A stretch of DNA of 64,000 bases from Dactylonectria macrodidyma. Lineage: Eukaryota; Ascomycota; Sordariomycetes; Hypocreales; Nectriaceae. The notes beneath the pieces are model-generated. The model worked only from the letters and a program-made list of their open reading frames with translations. It ran no database searches and had not been told where the DNA came from. Position 1 is the first letter of the stretch. Every line of letters starts with the position of its first letter. The stretch spans positions 1,488,001 to 1,552,000 of the forward strand of contig JAGMUV010000016.1 of NCBI GenBank assembly GCA_020744425.1, read 5' to 3'. The position numbers and the translations under genes were made by a program. Positions 10,068-19,768 of this stretch are shown one piece after another.

Positions 10068-12215
10068 CTACGGGCTGACAGTAGCAACAGGCTCAATATG
10101 CTCCGGACGGTAATCCGGATCCTCCGAATAACTCCAAGCAGGCCTGAAGTCAATATCACTACATTTGCCTTCTTTAGGAAGACCAAAGATGTCCGTTTGA
10201 TCGACGAGATCCTTGTACCAGCACGTGCAGGTATCTTTATAGGAGTCGCCCAGGATTGACGTGTCGGTGTCTTTGCATTCGATGCCGCCGTGATCGCCGC
10301 TAGGAACTATGCCTGTGGGGTCTTCGTCGTCCTTTCCAACTGCTTGGATTTGGTAGACCTGTTTTTGTTTCGTTAGATTTGTGGGAGATAAAAGATGAGG
10401 GAAAGGGTGGAGCGCTTACCAGACAGACATCCTGGAGACTTCCGCCGTATTTGCTCTTCGTGGTGTCCGTGTCACACTGTAGAGATTGTCAGTCAAAGTC
10501 AAAGGGAACAGAGGAGGGCGAAGCAAGACACATACCCCATTAAGCACAGTCCTGAACCGATCCATGCAAAGATCGGTATCACGCAGACCAGCCCCAGTAG
10601 GGGGCCAAGTAATTGACCCAATGCAAGAGCCCCCAGCAAAGTAAGCCCCAACCCAAATCTTATCCTTTCCGCCATTGGTCTCGTAGTTACCACTCGCACC
10701 AAGCGCCTTGCCCTTCCCATCAGTCGTCCGCCCAGTCCCCATATTAATAGGCGGCACGAACACATTGCCGTAGAGCCCATCCTCGCTACAGAAGTCCTTA
10801 ATCGCGGCCTCGGCGTCAGAAGCAGGGAACGCGATACGGTCAACTGCGGACCCCGCGCACTTAGGGGCGGGGGTGCGGACGTAACCAGCCCACTGCCGTA
10901 GCTCGTTCTGAAAATCCTCGGAGTAGTCTGAGTCTGGCGCGAGGGTGTCGGTGTCCGGGTCATTGGCGAGCTCGACGACTTCATCGTCGCCGAGGTCATT
11001 GGCTGTGTAGTCCTTGTCGTCGTCGTTATTTGTTGCGACGTCAGAGGGGAGCGCGGCGGTGTTCACGCCGAAGGTGCCGTCGTCGCCGTAGACTAGGAGC
11101 GCAAAGCTTCTTTCGTACCAGTCTTGGGCTTGTTTGTCTGCTATTGGGAGCCAGGGGTATTGGTTTCCATCGAGCTTGGATTGCACGTATTTTGCTGGTA
11201 ATCCATTAGTATATCGCCCCTAACCCAGAAATAAGTGAAGGATAGGTAGGGATTGGACGTACAAAGTGCGTACTGGGCGTAGTTATCGGCGTTCATGGTG
11301 ATGCCTTCCTCGGCGATCTTCTCCCTGGCCGTCCGTGCAAGCACCTTGCAGTAGTATGGCTGGTAGACGTCAACCTTGACGAGCTTCCTCTTCCAGTCAC
11401 GGCTGTCGGGCTTCTGGACGTACTCGTAAACGTGCATACTAAGGTCAGGAATGCGGCGGTTCTTGTTCTGCTTGTAGGTCATGACAGAGGCATGCATCAT
11501 CTCGTGCAGGATGATGTATGCTAACCAGCCCGCAGATTAGTTATGGCCATGGATGAAAAATTGTTAGTAGTGACATACCCTGGTTCTTATACTTAATAAG
11601 ATCATACCTCCATTTGAAATCATCACTATCCTTCTGATCCTTAATGGCATCATTAAGCTTCTTATAATAGAAGAACTGATCACAGAAATGCATATTGCTC
11701 AGCGCATCATCCTTATCATACCGTGGCGCATTATTCGGGTCTGTCGCATCAGTCTTCGTGTTCCACTGGTACGCAATAACGCCCGGCCGATTGCATCGAT
11801 TCTGATACTTCTTGTCGTTGGCGGTTCCGCAGCGCGCATTCATCTTATACCCTGGCCACACATCGCTCAGCCTGAACGTGCCGATGTGGTCGAAGACAGA
11901 CTGAATGTTTTTCTGCCAGTCCTTGTTCAGAGCGCTGGGACCGAAGAAGTCCATGGCGCCGGGGTCGTTGGCAAAATCGATGTTCTCGACGTGAAGAGCC
12001 ATGGTAACGGCATCTTCGTGTGCATCTTTGATGGCTTGTTTCTGCTTGCTGTCGCAGCCTTCGAAGTGCAGCCATGTCCATTGGGCACTGACGTCGTCGT
12101 CGTCGCGGGCTTCAATCGCGCCGTCGGGCTCGAGGGGTGCTGCGTAGGAGGTGAGGAAGAGGGGGAGGGAGGAAGCAAAGAGGAGAGGCAGGTGTCGGGC
12201 CAACATCTTGACCAT
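10068..12215 (-). CDS. Secreted zinc metalloprotease (HEMMH), five exons
   Basis: Predicted exons on the minus strand are 12215-11579, 11520-11263, 11194-10536, 10476-10420 and 10358-10068; all introns are GT...AG, several with a CTAAC/CTAAT branch site, and the sum is exactly 634 codons including the stop. The protein begins with a signal peptide (MVKMLARHLPLLFASSLPLF...). The zinc-binding HExxH motif is HEMMH at about residues 218-222, just after the first exon junction. An acidic Asp-rich segment lies in exon 3 and several cysteine pairs in exons 4-5 (CTCW). I take it as a fungal extracellular metallopeptidase, possibly deuterolysin-like; the exact MEROPS family is uncertain. No neighbour suggests a substrate. 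Confidence 0.8.
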
Positions 12216-12577
12216 GCTTGATTGAATCAGATGCCCCGTAGATCTTTGGCTTGAGAACTGTTCTACAGAACCCTCATGATTCAGGGGCCTTCTCTGACGC
12301 TATATACACCACAAACCCTGCACACTTGCGCAGGTGCAGATTTTCTCCCGTTCCATTATTATGCTACAGGATCCAGTCAAGACCAGGGCCTAGCCAGTAC
12401 TCTCCCAGCAGTATCTCGATCAAACACCTTTTATTGGTGACCTCATGCAGTCAAGAGGGACAGAGTGTGTGTAGTTTGGCCGCAACGGGTCACCTGTCAC
12501 TGCGGTCTTATGCGTAAGCGTGTTAGACCGCAGCGTCAGAGTGTTAAACAATATTGCGGGAGTGGAAGATGATGTGT

Positions 12578-12686
12578 TGTTGAAAGGTCTGAGTTACATA
12601 CGTCTCAGAGGAGCACAGCTCCTCACATAGTATCCACATCCCAGCCACCAGCAGATCGGACCATCTTAAGTCATACGGTCTCAACA
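12578..12686 (-). repeat. Divergent LTR relic of the TGTTGA family
   Basis: The segment begins TGTTGAAAGG and ends GGTCTCAACA, and its middle shares the CAGCCACCA...GATCGGA block with the solo LTRs at 6512-6652 and 32326-32454. It is therefore a member of the same LTR superfamily, but much diverged. The flanking five bases do not match, so its boundaries or history (for example one LTR of a deleted element) are uncertain. Confidence 0.5.
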
Positions 12687-12689
12687 CAG

Positions 12690-13005
12690 AGAGGGCCCGT
12701 CCGCGCTCCCTCGTAGGGAGGCAAGTGTCTGTATATTGTAGTAGTGCTATATACAGAGGGAAGGTGGGGGGTGAAAGTCGAGTCTTGACCGCGTGAGAGA
12801 TGACGAGACACCTGCCGAGGCGAGCAATTGACTCCCCGTGAGGCAGTTGCAGGAGGGAAGAAAACCCCTCAGTGAACCTTCCGAGCCGGGAAGTCTATTG
12901 TGCAGTGTGGTCATCACGTGAGGCAACCCCAATAAAACTACTCCCAAAAATACGGTAAACCTGAAAGACCTATTCTGGGCGGCTGTGTCCCTGTTATTGC
13001 ATAAG
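12690..13005. other. Non-coding spacer between LTR relic and transposon nest
   Basis: No coding frame or RNA gene is supported. There is a moderate GC-rich stretch (12780-12930) without recognisable motifs. The TA used by the outer inverted-repeat element lies at its right edge (13006-13007). Confidence 0.4.
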
Positions 13006-13794
13006 TACAGTGGGTCGGCAAAAGTGACGATCCAACCCCGGTTTTACACCAAAACGCTACCCTAGAACTCAGCAATAACTAGCTAGCTAGTAAATAAAAT
13101 AGAATATAAAAAATAATCTTAATAGAAAATTACTCAAAGTTTATCTTATTCTAAGAACTATTTTTAATATCTATTTTCCTTGCTTTTTTAGAAATTATAT
13201 AAGTAGAGATAAAAAAAAATAATTTCTCTATTCACTATAAGCTCCCTACAGTGGGTCCGATTTAATAACGACACATTCCGAGTCAACCCGGTGTACTAGT
13301 ACCTTCACTAAATGAAGGGTGCATTTCAATCTGCTATTATGCATTTAATTAAATTTCAATTAAATAGTAATATATATCAATTTGAAGCCCTTTAATCATA
13401 GATTCTTATTACACATTCAATACCTAGTATAGTAGCCGTTGGCCTGAATGACAGCCGCAAACCGGGAGTGCATGGATTTGACTAGGTTATAGACCACTTC
13501 ATCTTCAATTTGCGGCCAAATCTCAATCGCGGCATTAATAAGAGCCTGTTTTAATGCCTCATTCTTAGGCATGTAAGTAAGTTCCGGATACCTCTTACAG
13601 ATCCTCTCTTTCAGTATTGCCCATAGATTTTCAATGGGGTTAAGGTCAGGGCTATACGGAGGCCAGTCTATTACCTCCGCCCTCCGACTCTCACACCATT
13701 CATAGATCCAGTCACGGACGAGGCGACTCGTAAATAGGCTCGAATTATCGTGCTGGAAGAGGATGTTCCTTGTAACAATACGAGGAAGGTGCTG

Positions 13795-14061
13795 TGTCAG
13801 ACAATTGGCTCCACAGGGATCATTGTTGGCATCGGTCAATTGATGAGAATTATCTAAGGAGCAAGAACTCAATGACAAGATGCACTGAGCCGTGCAGCTC
13901 TTTTATACACAAATGAAAGCGTTGGCTGTTTAGGCAGCAGCCTGCTGCTTGACGCTAATTGTGGTCGTTCACTCTCATCGTGAACAAGTTCACGATGATC
14001 GTGATTCTTGCCTCATTTAGACGGCAGCTGCTCCAGTGGGGCCGGGGCTTGATATGCGACA
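13795..14061 (-). repeat. 3' LTR of the copia element
   Basis: This is the downstream LTR with respect to the minus-strand polyprotein. It is 267 bp, begins TG and ends CA, and matches the copy at 19502-19768. It contains a short inverted repeat around TCATCGTGAACAAGTTCACG, a possible structured element. Confidence 0.92.
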
Positions 14062-14134
14062 CACCCCCCAGCGTTGAGTGATCAAGTCGACGCTGCTAGA
14101 AGCTATCACAACCAGCCATAAAATCACCATCCTC

Positions 14135-17100
14135 CTATTGCATAGCTTGGTCTCCCAAGCCCACCTCCCTCTTGATATCGACCAAATTCAGCATTGAGCG
14201 GAAGTGCTCAAACTTAGATCTGGACAGAGCTTTCGTCAAGCCGTCTGCTGGCATTTGATCAGTCTTGAGGTATTCCACCAGAAATCTACCTTTCTTGAAT
14301 TCCTGCTTCAGCCACATGTTCTGGACGTCAACATGTCGCAACTTCGTCGTAATTCTCTGGTTCTCCTCAACCACAAGTCGGATCGACTGAAGATTGTCGC
14401 AGTATATCTTAAGTGGTCCAAGATCAAGAGAGATATCCCTGAGAAGGCGGTCTAGGGCGTAGCTCTCCTTGGCTGTTCTCTCTAGGCTCAAGATTTCTGC
14501 TTCAGTTGTCGAAGTCGTGACTGTGTCTTGGAGACCAGCCTTCCATACGACCGGTCCGTTGAACAGTGTCATGACATATCCCTGCGATGAACGTCGGGTC
14601 TCGATATCATCTGCAAATGACGCATCACTTGCGATCACAAGAGCCTCTCCTGCGTGCATCCCATCATAGATGATGGCAAGGAATCTCGTCGCGTAGAGGT
14701 AACGAATGCATTGGTTGGCTGCAGCAAGATGTTCAGGCGATGGGTTTGTCAAGAACCTTGCAAGCTGGGCTGCTGCTCGCGCTATGTCCGGTCTGGTCAT
14801 AACTGCGATATACATCAAAGACCCAACGCGTTCTTGATACGCTTTGACTTCTTCCTTGGTGGCCTGTCCGTCATATTTGACAAGAGGGATCGTTGTGATC
14901 GGGATCGATGGCACTCGAAGTTTTGAATCGCAGAGCTTGAATTTTCGTGCGATTTTCTCAACATAAGCGTCTTGGCAGAGGTAGATCTTCCGATTTGGTC
15001 GATCCCTAATAACTCTGATGCCAAGATACCATTTGAACTCTTCTTCGCGCAGGTTGTATTTGGATTGGAGATGTTGAACGAGGTTGTCTACCACCTGCTT
15101 CTCTTGCCGTGGGCTGAGGATCAGGATATCGTCAACATAGACGAGAACCAGGATCTTGCCATTGGTAAAGACGCAGGGTTCTTCATCCGTGCGATCAATC
15201 CCTGCTTCCTTGAGCGTCTCAGAAATCTCGTTATACCAAAGGAGTGGAGCCTCGCGAAGACCGTAGAGGGCCTTGTCGAGTTCCGCGATCATGGTTGACG
15301 TTTCCCCTGGCTTCAGGAAACCAAGTTCCACATATCCCTTGGGAAGCTGAACGTAGACGGGTTGGTCCTTCTTGAGGTCGCTGTAGAGGAATGCGTTCCC
15401 AACGTCGAATTGTCGAATCTCGAGATCGAATCGTGCCGCTGTTGCCATCATGATCCTGAAGGTCTTTGCTGCAAGCGTGGCGGCATAAGTTTCCAGTCCG
15501 CCATCGTCATCTTGGAGATCCCCACGGACACAGACGCGAGCCTTGCACCTTTGGAGGTAGCCATCTTGATCGAATTTATAGGTGAATACCCACTTCAGCG
15601 GAAGGGGTAGTCCACGAGCTTTATCGCGTTCGACCAGTCTCCAGGTGCCTCGTCGGAGGAGATCGTGTAATTCCTTTCTTATGGCTGCTTTGAATTCTGG
15701 GCCCATTGGGTGGTCTTCTAGATCCTGATATCGTTTGGGAAGTCGTACAAGTTCATCCCGGTGAAATCGATGATCTCGTGCCGTCTTGGAGGCTGCGGCG
15801 AGAAAGACGCTATGAAATGTTGCGAGGTTTCCCTCTGGATGTTGATCGGTTGGAAGCTGGGTAGTGAAAACGCTGTGCACGTTATCATCATACTTCCGAT
15901 TTGGCTTTGGTGTCCGGTCACTCTTGCGAGTCGGTTGGTCACCGTAGAGTTCCTTTTGGCTGCGGCGTGTGCGCGTTGTGCCGCGAGCTTCAGGAGTTGT
16001 TTGGTCACCTGACGGCTGCTTGTCCGGTTGCATGCTATTGCCTTCTGGGGAAGGTCGCCGGCGTGGGTTCAGCGGTTGAACTACGATCGTGTCCCGGGTG
16101 ACTCCTTCAGGACTAAGATCGCGTGACTCAGTTGAACTTGGAATGGCATGACTTGGCTCGATGTCTTCGAATCGGCTGTCTGGCGATGGGGCAGCTGATC
16201 TTTGCATCGGAGGGCCATGATATTCGTCAAGGTCACTGTCTGGACCAGCCACGGACCGTTGGGCAGGTGAATTCGGGTCTGTTTGCAACGGCGGGTCTGG
16301 TGTTGAAGTGTTCGAGCCGGTTGACCCGAAAGCTGGTGAGGCGTCCCTACTGACCAGCTGTGGTGTTGGGTCCGGCGTCGGAAGGATTGGTGGTTCGCCC
16401 AGAGGTGTGAGAAGTCTTTGCGATAGAGGCTGTACAGGCTGTGACGTGCTGTCTGCAGCACCTGAAGTGGCTCCTCTAGCGTCTTCCACCCCCGAGTTCG
16501 AACCGTCTGGGTTGAAATCCAAGATGTGGTCATCGAACTCATAGAGAAATTCGTCCAAGATCGTGTCCCAGTCTCGCCGAGGAAGTGGCTCCAACGCCTG
16601 CGGTGTTGGTCTGTATTCCACGACCGCTTCCGTCTCGAGCTGTTCTTCTTTCTCTGGGTCAAAGAATTCCTCTTCATTGAATCGTACGTCTCGGGACAGG
16701 ATGACCTGATTGAGCTTGGGGACCCAGATACGATAGATATTGTTAGCATGATAACCAACGAGATATCCAACGTGTGCTCGTGGGCCAAGCTTGAACTGAT
16801 TGATGTCTTTCCCGGCCTTATAGCGGCTGTTTAAGGGATATGCTTTGCATCCATACGCATAAATCCCGCGCCAGTCTGGTCGGAGGTCCTTTGTTGCATC
16901 AAAATCGACGTTTGGTGGTCTATACCATCGAAAGTGCTGGTGAAACCAACGGTCCATCTTCTCCTTGGGTGACATCCACTCGTTCCTGCGGCTGGGAAGG
17001 ATATTATGTATCCAAACGGCTGCACGGTAGAATTCTGGCCAGAGATCTTGCGGAAGGAGGCCAATCATACAGCGCATTCGTAGCTGATTGATTCCACCAG

Positions 17101-19315
17101 GTCGTTCCGCTCCACCAGTCGGTTCTTTGGTGTGCGTCGGCGGAAGTTCAATCTCTATTCCTACCTCTGTCGCCCAAATCTGAAACTCGGAGTCTCTTTG
17201 AAAAGGTAGATTAATGACGGCCCTTTCGTTGTCGATTCTGATCTTGCAGATCGATGCACCCGTGTGTCGCTTGACTCGGGCCTCAAAGTTCTTGATGATC
17301 TTGCTGACTTCCGTCTTTGAAGCCAAGGACCAGGAGAACATCATGCCGCTGAATTCGTCTGTGATGAGCAGAACGTAGCGGTGTCCATTGTATGCCGCAG
17401 GGAACTCGAAGATGTCGATGAAGATCCGGTAAAACGGTTGTCTTGACCGGTTTAGTGATTCCCTGCGGGAGATAATCTCGGTCGCCTTGCCAGTGCCGCA
17501 GGCCGTGCATTGAACAGTAGTCGGACCCTTGATCCGGACTCCCTTGGTCTGTAAGACAAGTTGTTCAAGTGCTTGTGGCCCTGCGTGGCAAGAGCGAAGA
17601 TGCCATATTTTTGAAGAATCTATCCGCGGCGGAGCTGGAACCCTTGAAATCGCCATTCTCTGCCGTCTCGGCTTGAGGCGGTCCGCTTGGAAAGAGGAAA
17701 ATACATCTTGGAAGGCGTTGAATACGGATATCAAGGATTGTGGAAGCTTGAAGTAAGAGCGGGAAACTGGCTTGTATTCGACTACATCGAGGTCGTATTG
17801 GTCTGTGAGACGACAGAGAATATCATTGTCGTCGTAGGTGCCCATTCGGAGCGTATTATCAAACCCACAATGCCATAATCCCTTCCTTGCAAGTTTCTTC
17901 GCGCTGATGATGTTCGTATGGAACCTTGGCACATACGCAACGTCAAGGAGGACAAGAGCGCGCGTGTTTCTTCCGTCTTCACCATCCAGCACGTTTTCCA
18001 TCCTTCGGATGCCTCGTGCTTCGACCTTCAAGGAACCTTCGCCGATCATAACGTAGTCGGTTTCCACAGCTTCGCGGACGTCAGTCAGCAGACTCTTATC
18101 ATTAACGATATGAGTAGTTGCTCCACAGTCATAGATCGTCGAATTGTAAAGAGGATGCTTCTCGCGTAGGGCTGCAAAGACTGAATCGGAGGTTCCACTG
18201 GAGAGGCCGTTGGCATCGATGGTCAAGCCAGCAAAGTCTCCGTGTTTACGTGGGTTCCCCTTGTCTTCTGGTTGATCCGACTTGGCGGTCGCTGCCGAGC
18301 CCTTGACTGTGTCGACAAGGTTCTTCCACTTGGCTTGCTTCAGAGCCTCCTTGCAGGTCTTGACGCGGCTGGACTTAACGTGTCTTCCATCCTTGGACTC
18401 GCCATTGGTTGCGATCTGCACTGCGGCACAATCAACGGGCTTCCATCGATGTTTGGACGACGGCAGTCCACACGGACAGTGGCTTTGGGCTGCATCAGAG
18501 ACGGCAAACACGGTGTCGGTCAGCTTGCTGGTCATTCTGGTGCTTCGAACCTGTTCGTGAAACAGTTCGCCCAGCGCGCGTAGTGTAACATCCATCTTGA
18601 GGCCGAACTTCTTGCTGTTCATGATTTGAACCTTCTGCTGGCTTGCCCAAGTTGCATCGAAGGCTGAGACGGCAGTGAGGAAGTCATTGAGGGCAGACTG
18701 TCCTTCCAGTTCAGCGATCTTGTGCCTTTCGCCTTCTAGCTTGGCTTTACTCCAAGCCACGAGCCAGTCCTCCGGCTTGACCCTCTTAGTCTGGGCCAGG
18801 ACCTGACGATATCTTAAGCGCGCTTCCTCCTTCTGTTCGTCCTCGGAGGGTGCAAGACTTGACTTCAGGTCGCGGACAATTGTGCGAAGGTCAGACTTAG
18901 AAGTCGTGTTGCCAAGGTAGGTCTTATCGACGGTTGATCGGACCCAAACAGCGAGTTCAGCATAGGCACGCTGCCGGTTGGCGAAGGTGGCGAGCTTGAC
19001 CTTGTATTCTGACTGCAGGCGAGTGAGTTGAGTCCACTGACCATCGGTCAGGTCCGTAGCCGGCTCTGGTCTTGGTCCGGCGACCGCAGCGTTCTGCTGG
19101 GTTGCGTGTGTCCAAGCCTCGTAGGCAGCCTTGTTGAGTAGACCGAGCATTTCTTCAGAGGTCATGGGTTCCTTTGGTTCTTCCAGGATCGGAGCATCCT
19201 TATCGGGATCGACAAAGTCGAAGATCTTGGAAGTCTCAGCCCTTGAGACGAAATCGTCGTACCAGGCAGTCCATTCGGACGGTCTGGAGAGCGCAACTTC
19301 GGACTTGGCTGTCAT
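14135..19315 (-). CDS. Ty1/copia Gag-Pol polyprotein
   Basis: One uninterrupted frame of 1726 codons. In order: a gag-like N-terminus; a cysteine/histidine knuckle (CPCGLPSSKHRWKPVDC, about residue 280); a retropepsin-like site reading YDCGATTHI (about 395, Cys in place of the usual Ser/Thr); a GAG-pre-integrase zinc-binding segment (WHLRSCH ... CTACGTGKA, about 570-610); an integrase core with Asp in FIDIFEF, Asp in RIDNE and Glu in KEPTGGAERPGG; a reverse transcriptase with YVDDILIL; and RNase H ending LRHVDVQNMWLKQ and MPADGLTKAL. The integrase-before-reverse transcriptase order is diagnostic of copia. All key residues except the unusual protease Cys are standard. Gag and Pol share a single frame, so no frameshift signal is needed. 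Confidence 0.95.
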   Translation of the reverse strand: MTAKSEVALSRPSEWTAWYDDFVSRAETSKIFDFVDPDKDAPILEEPKEPMTSEEMLGLLNKAAYEAWTHATQQNAAVAGPRPEPATDLTDGQWTQLTRLQSEYKVKLATFANRQRAYAELAVWVRSTVDKTYLGNTTSKSDLRTIVRDLKSSLAPSEDEQKEEARLRYRQVLAQTKRVKPEDWLVAWSKAKLEGERHKIAELEGQSALNDFLTAVSAFDATWASQQKVQIMNSKKFGLKMDVTLRALGELFHEQVRSTRMTSKLTDTVFAVSDAAQSHCPCGLPSSKHRWKPVDCAAVQIATNGESKDGRHVKSSRVKTCKEALKQAKWKNLVDTVKGSAATAKSDQPEDKGNPRKHGDFAGLTIDANGLSSGTSDSVFAALREKHPLYNSTIYDCGATTHIVNDKSLLTDVREAVETDYVMIGEGSLKVEARGIRRMENVLDGEDGRNTRALVLLDVAYVPRFHTNIISAKKLARKGLWHCGFDNTLRMGTYDDNDILCRLTDQYDLDVVEYKPVSRSYFKLPQSLISVFNAFQDVFSSFQADRLKPRRQRMAISRVPAPPRIDSSKIWHLRSCHAGPQALEQLVLQTKGVRIKGPTTVQCTACGTGKATEIISRRESLNRSRQPFYRIFIDIFEFPAAYNGHRYVLLITDEFSGMMFSWSLASKTEVSKIIKNFEARVKRHTGASICKIRIDNERAVINLPFQRDSEFQIWATEVGIEIELPPTHTKEPTGGAERPGGINQLRMRCMIGLLPQDLWPEFYRAAVWIHNILPSRRNEWMSPKEKMDRWFHQHFRWYRPPNVDFDATKDLRPDWRGIYAYGCKAYPLNSRYKAGKDINQFKLGPRAHVGYLVGYHANNIYRIWVPKLNQVILSRDVRFNEEEFFDPEKEEQLETEAVVEYRPTPQALEPLPRRDWDTILDEFLYEFDDHILDFNPDGSNSGVEDARGATSGAADSTSQPVQPLSQRLLTPLGEPPILPTPDPTPQLVSRDASPAFGSTGSNTSTPDPPLQTDPNSPAQRSVAGPDSDLDEYHGPPMQRSAAPSPDSRFEDIEPSHAIPSSTESRDLSPEGVTRDTIVVQPLNPRRRPSPEGNSMQPDKQPSGDQTTPEARGTTRTRRSQKELYGDQPTRKSDRTPKPNRKYDDNVHSVFTTQLPTDQHPEGNLATFHSVFLAAASKTARDHRFHRDELVRLPKRYQDLEDHPMGPEFKAAIRKELHDLLRRGTWRLVERDKARGLPLPLKWVFTYKFDQDGYLQRCKARVCVRGDLQDDDGGLETYAATLAAKTFRIMMATAARFDLEIRQFDVGNAFLYSDLKKDQPVYVQLPKGYVELGFLKPGETSTMIAELDKALYGLREAPLLWYNEISETLKEAGIDRTDEEPCVFTNGKILVLVYVDDILILSPRQEKQVVDNLVQHLQSKYNLREEEFKWYLGIRVIRDRPNRKIYLCQDAYVEKIARKFKLCDSKLRVPSIPITTIPLVKYDGQATKEEVKAYQERVGSLMYIAVMTRPDIARAAAQLARFLTNPSPEHLAAANQCIRYLYATRFLAIIYDGMHAGEALVIASDASFADDIETRRSSQGYVMTLFNGPVVWKAGLQDTVTTSTTEAEILSLERTAKESYALDRLLRDISLDLGPLKIYCDNLQSIRLVVEENQRITTKLRHVDVQNMWLKQEFKKGRFLVEYLKTDQMPADGLTKALSRSKFEHFRSMLNLVDIKREVGLGDQAMQ

Positions 19316-19490
19316 CTTTGGAAACGCTTGGTATTGGGCAGCAAAAAAGAAGGGGCCGACAGGCAGGCAGGCAGCAGATGAGGCTTGTGGCAGGATTCGG
19401 ATCCGTTATGTGATGTGTGGTGATAGGCGTCGTGCAAGTGTCCTTGCACAACGGTCGGAATCAGCTATGATGAGCGCCTAAAGTGCTACC

Positions 19491-19501
19491 GGGCTCATAA
19501 C
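19491..19501 (-). other. Primer-binding site: initiator tRNA-Met anticodon loop match
   Basis: Immediately inside the 5' LTR the plus strand reads GGGCTCATAAC, the conserved anticodon stem-loop of eukaryotic initiator tRNA-Met (anticodon CAT). The minus (coding) strand thus carries its complement GTTATGAGCCC. Drosophila copia and yeast Ty5 are known to prime from a 5' half of initiator tRNA cut in the anticodon loop rather than from the 3' CCA end. The match and its position support the same mechanism here. Confidence 0.75.
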
Positions 19502-19768
19502 TGTCAGACAATTGGCTCCACAGGGATCATTGTTGGCATCGGTCAATTGATGAGAATTATCTAAGGAGCAAGAACTCAATGACAAGATGCACTGAGCCGT
19601 GCAGCTCTTTTATACACAAATGAAAGCGTTGGCTGTTTAGGCAGCAGCCTGCTGCTTGACGCTAATTGTGGTCGTTCACTCTCATCGTGAACAAGTTCAC
19701 GATGATCGTGATTCTTGCCTCATTTAGACGGCAGCTGCTCCAGTGGGGCCGGGGCTTGATATGCGACA
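19502..19768 (-). repeat. 5' LTR of the copia element
   Basis: This is the upstream LTR with respect to the minus-strand polyprotein, 267 bp, apparently identical to 13795-14061. The promoter for the retroelement should lie here; TTTTATAC-like sequence at about 19610 on the plus strand is a possible but unproven TATA element. Confidence 0.92.

Larger units (their letters stand above)
13795..19768 (-). mobile_element. Intact Ty1/copia LTR retrotransposon
   Basis: LTRs of 267 bp at 13795-14061 and 19502-19768 appear identical by eye, each starting TGTCAGACAATTGG and ending GATATGCGACA. The 5-bp target duplication TGCTG lies at 13790-13794 and 19769-19773. One long polyprotein frame fills the interior. 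A G-rich polypurine tract (GGGGGGTG on the minus strand, 14062-14070) precedes the 3' LTR. A primer-binding candidate sits directly next to the 5' LTR. Identical LTRs and an unbroken frame indicate a recent and possibly still competent insertion. Confidence 0.95.
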
